Assembly (NCBI GenBank): GCA_013397935.1
Contig: VZRN01000756.1
Coordinates: 380,655 to 444,654, forward strand
Direction of reading: 5' to 3'
From: Dasyornis broadbenti
Lineage: Eukaryota > Chordata > Aves > Passeriformes > Dasyornithidae
DNA: 64,000 nucleotides
How positions within the stretch are numbered: position 1 is the first letter of the stretch; the number at the start of each line of letters is the position of its first letter. The notes beneath the pieces are model-generated. The model worked only from the letters and a program-made list of their open reading frames with translations. It was not told the DNA's origin and made no database searches. A program made the position numbers and the translations under genes. This document shows, piece by piece, positions 42,601 to 51,600 of the stretch.

Positions 42601-45600
42601 TGTCTCTAGGAGTCAGGTAAATATTAGTACATATAAAATAAAAATAACTTTGATTCCATTATTTATTTTCACCACCCACCATCTCTCCCAAGCAAAACAA
42701 AGAAAACAGTTCGATGTTTTATTTCTGAAGATAGATATCTCAAATGTGGTGGTGTAAATTCAGTTTCAAAAAGTTCACAGGCAAGTTATAAAACCATGGA
42801 AGTACTAAGCTAAAGACTGTACAGCAGACAGGTAAGTGCTCAGTATTAATACTAATTAGGTTGGTATGGAGTGGTTTTTTATGTGAAAAATACTTTAGCA
42901 AGTTACCTTAATCTCTTCTTTTGCTTCCTGACAAGAGGCATACTGTCCTGCCTTAACAGCTCGACGACCCTGTTTAAGAAAATATTGAGTATGAGACCAA
43001 TATAAAGCAAACCCAAAATGTCACAAGTCTGATACTTGCTATGTTTTTAATACATAATAGAAAAAGGGGGCTCAACATCACTCACAGTGCTATTAAACAT
43101 CTAGAAACAAATAAAAATTAACATAGCTGTGTGTAGAAAAAAAGCTATTTCAAATAAAAACAACAACAACTAAGTAAAGTCTGGGTATATTAACATTATT
43201 AAATAAGGAAAATTCATGTACAGATTAAAACAGATGAGAGAATACTTTACATATAAACCATATAAACTTTCCTCCTAGCACAAAGTACATAAAATAGCAG
43301 GGTATATTGTGAGCCAGAGTTTAATAGCTATTTCAATATAGCCAAGAACAGGCTGGACCTCAAATTCCACTCACAGGAAACCAGAGACACATGCTTCCTA
43401 AACAAGTTCTCCACACTTGAGACTCAAGTGTTGACTAAGAGCTGCTCAGCAATGCACCTTTCTCTCCTCAATCTCCAGCAACCAGAAAAAAAGATTCTAT
43501 AACCAAGAGACCGTAGTAGTAACTGTTAATGATCAAAAAGTGACTCTCCCCAGTATCCCAAATGTACTCACCTCTTTATCTATGGCAGTCGTATGCAACT
43601 GGGCTTCACCAAGTTCACAGCCAAGTGCCCTTTGCAGGCTATAGATGACATGATCATAAGAATGGTGTTCATCATTGAAAAGGACACAGTAGTAGCTGTC
43701 TACCTTCTCTCTGCTGGGGAAAAGGTAACATATCATCATACAAATAAAAGTAAAATTGTAAATAGTGTCCTATCAAATACAAGCAACAGCTTATTTGATA
43801 GCTTGAGAAGAATGTCAAATACAAAAAAAAGTTATTCAAGTAAATCAAGCATTTTCTTCATGCTAATGACACCACCCCCACCATATATGCCAGAAAAAAC
43901 CCACAGAAGCTATGTATCAAGTCCAAAAATAAAGTTTTAAAGTTATTTGATAATATCTTACTATTTCCTTTATCTGCTGTTTTATGAACCCATTTGTTTT
44001 GTAACATGATACACAGCCCTTTTCCATTTTCACAGAATCATGGAATGGTTTCAGTTGGAAGGGACCTTCAAAGTTCATCTAGTCCAGCTCCCCAGCAATG
44101 GGCAGGGACATCTTCAACTAGATCAGCTTGCTCAGAGCCCCAGCCAACCTGACCTTGAATGTTACCAGGGATGGTGCATCCACCAGCCCTCTGGGCAACC
44201 AGTCCCAGTGATTTACCACTCTCATTGTAAAAAATTCCTTCTTGTATTGACTCTAAATCTACCCTCCTTTAGTTTAAAATCATTAGCCCTTTTCCTATTG
44301 CAACAGACCTTGCTAAAAGTCTTGTCCTTGCTCTCAAGCTCTATGGAAAGCATTCTTGAAAATCTTCCAGCTCTGTTCTGCTCCTTTGCCCCTTAAGAGT
44401 GTCATCAGTGTCTCCCACAAGAGCCAACAGCACCTGGTGGGTTTCTCCACTCTCTTGACACGTCCTACCCTGTGCATCAAGACCTGCTGCTTCACTATGG
44501 ATCAGGCTGGCTTAGGACCACTTCCCTCCGGTGATTGATGGAGGACAGTCACACACTACTTTTCCCATGAAGTATCAAAAGCTTTTCTCCACATTACTCT
44601 AGATCAAGAATACCACAGTGCTGTTTTATAGGGATTTCAGCACTAATGTCTGTGTGAGTATGAGAATATCCCAAGCAAAATTATGATCCAAGCTGCTAAT
44701 GCCTTGAAGAGAAAGCTGGAAATACTCCCTACCTAATGGTGAGCTCTGGAGGCAATTCCTTCTCTTCCTCCCAGATAAGCATATCTACAATGTATTTTAT
44801 CACAGAAGGAAACACCCTCCTAGAATGCTCCATAATTTCCTCATTCAGCTGACATTCAGAATTCTGTAAAACATGAGATAATATTAATACGGAAAAGAAA
44901 CAGAAAAAATATTAAAAGGGTGTTGGTAGAATGACTTATTACTACATTTGTTTCAGGAAATTATCCTTTTCATGATTTTCAAGCAAATTGTCCTCACCTA
45001 TTTCTTCTTTTCAAATTTATTTCATCCCAAGGGCTCTCAGTAGTATTCCAACAGTTTCACCTACCTTTTGTTATGCATCCATGTTTTATGTAGGACTAGA
45101 CTATGAAAGGCCTCATCAATTGCGTTAGAAAGCTTCACTTTCTTTTTTAAACTTGCATTCAAAAAAGCTGTTTAACAGCTTTCTGCATACCCATAGATAT
45201 TAAAAGTTTGCCATACACACCAAGATTCTTCCCCGTCTTGCTTTTCCTTTTTTGTGAGGGTATTCTGTCAAAAAAATGTGATGATCAAACAGAAACATTC
45301 AAAGAATCCTAACGCTGTTCTTTTCAGAGATCGTTTCAGAAATCATTCAAAATATCCCTGTGAACTGACATTATTGTCCATTCACTCAGATAAAGCTTAT
45401 CAAGTGAATTGTCTGCATCATGTAACATTATTAATCATCTCTATATAAGCATTTAAGCAGGAGATAAGTTTTTAAGTAAAGAAAATCATGACCAAATCTG
45501 CACCTAAGAATAAAGCAAACAATATTCAGGTACAAGACATGGATACACTGCAATGACACTGTATGAAAGGAAGGCTTTAATCAAAGCGCCCAGATGACCT

Positions 45601-48600
45601 TTACCACATACTATCTTCCTTTCAGCATACGCATAAAGAAACGGTATATAATGTTGTTATAAATGGTAACGCAACCAAATCCAATAATTTAATATATGAC
45701 ACTGAAACAGAAGCTGTATATGCACCAAGTTTCCTATAACTTTAGGTTCACTGGAAATGTAAAAAAATCTGGATAGGTATGTTTTTGCTGGAATGCAAAA
45801 AAGATGAGAAACACAAATGCCTTCCAAGGATAAAGGTTTTCATGTGTGAGTTTGAAACCCAAAGTATTAAGGGTACTCATTTCTGCAATATGTAATCTGG
45901 CATATATTAAATATCAAAGAACAGAAAGAGTGATGTGTTTAATGCAGCTAAAAACCATATTTTCAAAAATTCTTAAATGGATAAATATGACTGTAGTTGA
46001 TTTATGAAGCAGACAAATTCTTTAAAAAAGTAAAATTATGTTGCATACATTAGATAACATGGAAAAGCTAAAAATGTAGTGAAAGAGAATTAAAAACGTG
46101 TTAACATGAATAACAGTTTTCTGACCTGATAAGCATCAGAACAGTAATTTAGAGTCAAACATGCAATCTAAAAATGTCTATCAACGGAATCATGGTCTAA
46201 AAATATCATTAAGTGTACATACTTAATTCTGGATACACATGTAGATATTGGGAAGTAAGAATGTACATGTCTGGGATAATTATTTTTTCCCCAGACTGAC
46301 AAAACTTTCATCATCTTAATGTTTGGAGCAGCGTGAAAAAAAAAATACAATGCTAAGAATAACCTAATTGAACTAAGCAGTAAATATGCTACTTTTCCCC
46401 CATTTCTCTTAAGAGTTTCACTTTTTAAGCACTAATGTATGTTAAGAAAATAAAAACAACACAGCTGGAGAAAAATTCAGAGCTGTGCATAGAGATAATC
46501 CAAACAATAACCCTGTAATAAGACTGTAATATGCTGCTTTCCTTCAGTCTGTAGGAAAAAAAAATCATCAAAGGAAATCACAAAGTATTTATAAACTATT
46601 AAAAATGGTAATTGCACTCATACAAGCAGTGAAAAGTTAAATAATGCAATGCCACCTCCAATTTTATTTTTATACATATATTTATATATAATATCCATTT
46701 TAATAGAAGTCACAGTAAAATGAAATTAAGATACACCTAATGTAAAGTGAAAAGGTAAAAATAAAATTGCCTCAGAACTATGCCCCAAAATGCATAATTC
46801 TTCAAGCTTCAAGGCAAAGCTTAAAAAAACAAAATTGTGGAATAAACAAAGTATGTTCAGGTATCAAAGTTTGGAAATAATTAACAACTTTTTTTAAAAA
46901 AAAGGTGCCTGGCAAGTATTGCTCTCTTATTTCAGACATGAATTTGTAAAGTTAACTGGTTTTAAGGATATATTTAGGCAAAAAGATTTTTGTATTTCTG
47001 GCATATGGAAGACATGATTTTGGAATCAATAGGAAATGGATAACTCCTAAAAGCATTAAGTGGGGATTCTACAATTATATATCCCCTGCATTTAGAGTAA
47101 TCAAAGGAATACTGGTCAGGCTAACCCAGAAAAACCTGCTTCTTTGTCTTTTTGTTTGACAAGCATAGGATAAACTTCTGCCCTATCAGAAAACATGCTG
47201 GAAAAGAAATATGCAAGATATCTGTACCAAATGTGCTTTGCCACTCATTTCTTTTAATAAGCACTGTATGCTAAGAAAATTGCTACATTATCAATGTCCT
47301 TGATTCTCAAAACAGAGAACAAACAATAAAGTAATCCAAACACTCACAAGCCCTTTGTCATAGAGAATCCATGACAAGACAAGTCTTTTATTAAAAATGC
47401 AAGATGATCATGCAATGTAATCTTTCAAATAGCTACATATAGTTTCTATTAATATACTGATTGCATAATAGCTACATATATTAACAACAAAGAACTAATA
47501 AGCAGCCTTCTACTTCAAATTCAAGTACTTGTCTAATTAAGTTTTCTGTCATTCACAACTCTCAAGTACCAGTTTTGTAGGAGTTCTTTACTTTCCCATA
47601 TGTCTTTATCAACACTAACAGCAATCTAGCATTGAAAAAAACAAAATCCTATTTTCCTTTAGAACACAAGGACAAAAACTAATCCTTCCCAAAGAGGAAC
47701 TGTGCAAGTTTCTTATCCTGGAAACACCTGCAGAATGTGCTGGGAAAAGTATTAGACACCTCTGTAGTAATGGTGACAGCAGCAGGATTTACCACACCAA
47801 AGCTAGTTTTGGGTAATCTAACACAGAGGAAACCATTTGGGCTCTTTTGATTACAGGTTTTCATGAGCAATACATAGGTATCAGCCACACATATCAGATA
47901 GTTCAGTACTCAGGGATAGGCAGTTACACAGCAGAACATACTTTACTGAAATAGAAGTAGGTAAGCTTTAGAGCAACAAGCTCCAATGGTAAACACATTA
48001 GTCCTTATTGCACCTTCAACCATTTTTATCTCTGAATCCATTGACTTTCTTTTTTATTTGAAGGATGAAAATGTGAAGGATAAATTTGTCACATTTTTAT
48101 GTAAGACCAATGTTCTTTATTCCTTTTCCTTTTGACTTTATTGCCAGATCATAAATAACAGTACTTTTGCTACAAAAGTATCAGGAATTAGGGGTCTATT
48201 TGCAATGACAAATGCTAAGGTTTTCTGTCCAGATTATCTCAGAATGCAGGACTCTGAAAAAACCCCAAATTTTACCTGAAGCAACTGATTTGCCTACATT
48301 CTCTTTGAGAATTTCTTGTAAGATGGCATATTTCTTGTTAATGTGTTGCTTTACAAGGTACAACAATAAGCATGAGACATCCTAGCATGAGGTTAGTTTC
48401 AAGGCACAGAAACCATTTTTTAGTCATAGTAAAAGATCACACACGAGAAGTAACTGACGAAAACAATTGTTCAGTAATGCAGTAATGAGAAAATATTAAA
48501 ATCAAGTACCACTTCTAAATATTTGCTAACCACCGGGAAATCAATTATTTGTAAGTAAGAACTGAGTAATATACTTAGCAAAGAAAAGAACAAGAAACCG

Positions 48601-51600
48601 TAATTTTAATTCCAAATGAAAGATTCAAGTGCACAAGACAGACAGATGAAACTGCCTCCAAACAAAAAGCAAAAAACCAAATATATATATAAATACATAC
48701 ATAGAATAAATATACACATATATATAGGAACCAAATATATATCTTTTTGGTCCTATATATATTTGATCCCAAACAACTTGACAAAGAAATCTGATTCAAC
48801 TTGACTGAATCTATTACATGAGTTACACATATATTCATATACAGGAATAAGCACTTTTTAAAATAAGAAGGCAGCATTTATAGTATTTATTAATTTCTCT
48901 TAAAGCAATATTCTTACTTCTTTTGGAGAACTTGATGCTCCAGGCTCATGTTTAGTACATAGCGGTCCAGCCTTCCATGCCTCTGTATCCCCACAGTCAC
49001 AAAATCCGCCTCCAGTGGAGCTATGCATCTGGAAAAACCATGTATTTCAGTCATAAAATATGCACATAAAAAGCAAGAGGAAAACAGAAATGTGCATTAT
49101 TTAAATCAAACAGAAGTATAAACATGTACTTAAAAAATAGAAGAGTCACTGCATAACCAATGCATTTTTAGATAAAAGGAGACTTACCAGAAGAGAAGAG
49201 GGGCAAAAGGTAAACTTTTTAAGCAGAAAACAAAGGAGGAAATACAGCTGCTGCTACAAAAAGGTATGCAAGTCCTAAATAAATTTAACTTGAAAGTAAG
49301 TGAAAAAGCCTATGACTGATGAGTGTTTCATAAATGGCAAAATAATTATGTCTGGGTTTATTCACAAAATTATAGCAAAGCTGTTTAATGTCTTCTTTAA
49401 AATTATTTCAAAAAGCTAGAAAATATTTTAAAAATGTGCATATAAAACAGACTTTTAGTAGTACCACTGCTTCTAACGAAAGAAAAGATTACATGATCAG
49501 CATCTAAATACATTCTTATAACCTTAACTTTGCATTGCACTTTCAGAAGAGCACAAATTCTGAACCTCCATTTTGGCAATAAGTTCAGACAAAACTCAGG
49601 TAAAAACAATTATCCTTACCTTCCTCCAAACTCCAATCCTGAAATAATTCTAAAAAAAACCTCAATGACCCAATAAAAAGACATTCAAAAATCTCTTATT
49701 TACCTGAAACTTTTTAAAACGACCTGATCTAATTAGACATGCTTCGAGCAGGTGGCTGGACTAGGTCACCTCCTTAGGTCTCTTCCAACATAAATTATTC
49801 TATGAATCTATAAAGAGCATATCCCTGTATTCTTCAGATGAAAATGCTACAAATCTGCTCCTGACTACCTATTTCCATAACTGATGTTTTGCCTGAAGAA
49901 TTTACTAAAAAACAGGGAAATTACAGCACCTTCTTAACCCAGCTGTGGTTCCAAACGGCTCTGTAATCATTACTGCTTTCCCTGGGTTTACACCTTATTT
50001 CCCAACAGAAGACTCAGGACACAACTGTCATTTTCAGTCACAGCTCTTTGCTCTGACCTACACATCCATGAAACTGCCAAAGAGAATGACACTGTATGCA
50101 TTCATATACACTCCTTTATCTTTTAGCTCTTCATTTAGGAAGTTGTTGTTCTTAGAAGAAGCTTTACATAGTTAGAAACACATGAGAGAAAGATTTAAGA
50201 ATTCATAAATCCTAGATTTTTTTTAATAATAAAACTACTAATGCTTTATATACAGTTTATTATAGCCTCAGAAGAACTTCTTTAAAGCTACAGGTACCAT
50301 TTCTTAAAATAAGATTTTCCTACCTTGTACCGGTGATTCTTGTGAATGCTATTCTGGAAGCAGTCAATACAGAGCACACAAGTTGGGTCAACTGCACAGT
50401 CCCTGCAAGAAAAATGGTAACTGGAAAACTTTCTAAAACAAACACATGGAATTTTCATGCACAAAAGAAAATGCTGCTCTGAAAAAAAGAAAAATTTAGA
50501 CTAACAATAGCTTCAAATCACAAAAACATTGACTTTTATCTCTTTTCTGTGACATGAAGTAGCCAGTCTTGTTAGGTTTGAAGCATGTACTCAAACTTGT
50601 TATATGAAATTCTGCCAAAAACATGCTCAATTTCCACTTTCAAAACTTGCTGCTAACTTCTTCTGGTTTTGCTAAGAATAAGCAGCTATTAAAACTAGTG
50701 AGGACTCTGAATTAACCTTTACTATTTTTTCCAACATCTGTAGTCAGTTTGCCAATTAAACTTTGCTACACTTCTGCTAGGTTATATTTCCAACTTTTAA
50801 AACAGTTAGAAGTCGAAATCTGAAAAAAAAAAAAATCCTTTATTAAATGACCTAGGAATATATACTTTGAAATTTAACTTTCAGATTCACTTATGCATTT
50901 AAATATCTGAAAATCTGGAATTATACTCATGGACAATCTAATTCCATTTCTCCTATGCTCCACATACATACTTTTTTATATTGCCCTTTTTCCTTAAAAC
51001 ATTTTTCTTTAAAAGCCATATTACTCTACACTAAATGTGGATAACAGGTGCTAAACAACAACATATCAAATTTTTTACTTTATACCATTGTTCAAAATTT
51101 AGTTCAAGCCTCTTTTATGACTAAAATACCAAGGTAATTCTGATTACAGAAATAACTTCCTTTCAAACCTTCAGATTACGATGATCATTACACTAATTTA
51201 ATACTTCAGGAACATTCATTTATTACCATAAATCAACTGAAAGGTGAAGTAAAAGAAAAAAAAAAATGTAGCCAAAAGTGCCTGCTAGATTTGACTACCC
51301 AATTCAAGATGTTTAGATTTTAATACTTCAGAATATCTTATTTTTAGCATTTTAGAAGCCTAAAGCAAATCTTCCATTGCAGTAATATATACACTATCTT
51401 GTATAAATACTACCACATTTCTGCAAGACTGGAACTTAAAAAAATAAGAAAGAGACCAACTCTGAGATATTTAGCTTTGTCTTTTTGCCTGCTACTACAC
51501 ATGAACTCTGAAGAGGTAGGAAGAGAATTATTCCTGTTCCAGCAGCACTGAACTGCCTTGACCAGCTTTTTCCTTCATACAACTGCCACACTCACTATAC

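Noticed and set aside
44040..44396. Plus-strand open frame of 118 codons
   Set aside because: Its first 290 bases are a CR1 3' end read antisense, which is non-coding; the rest has no similarity I recognise.
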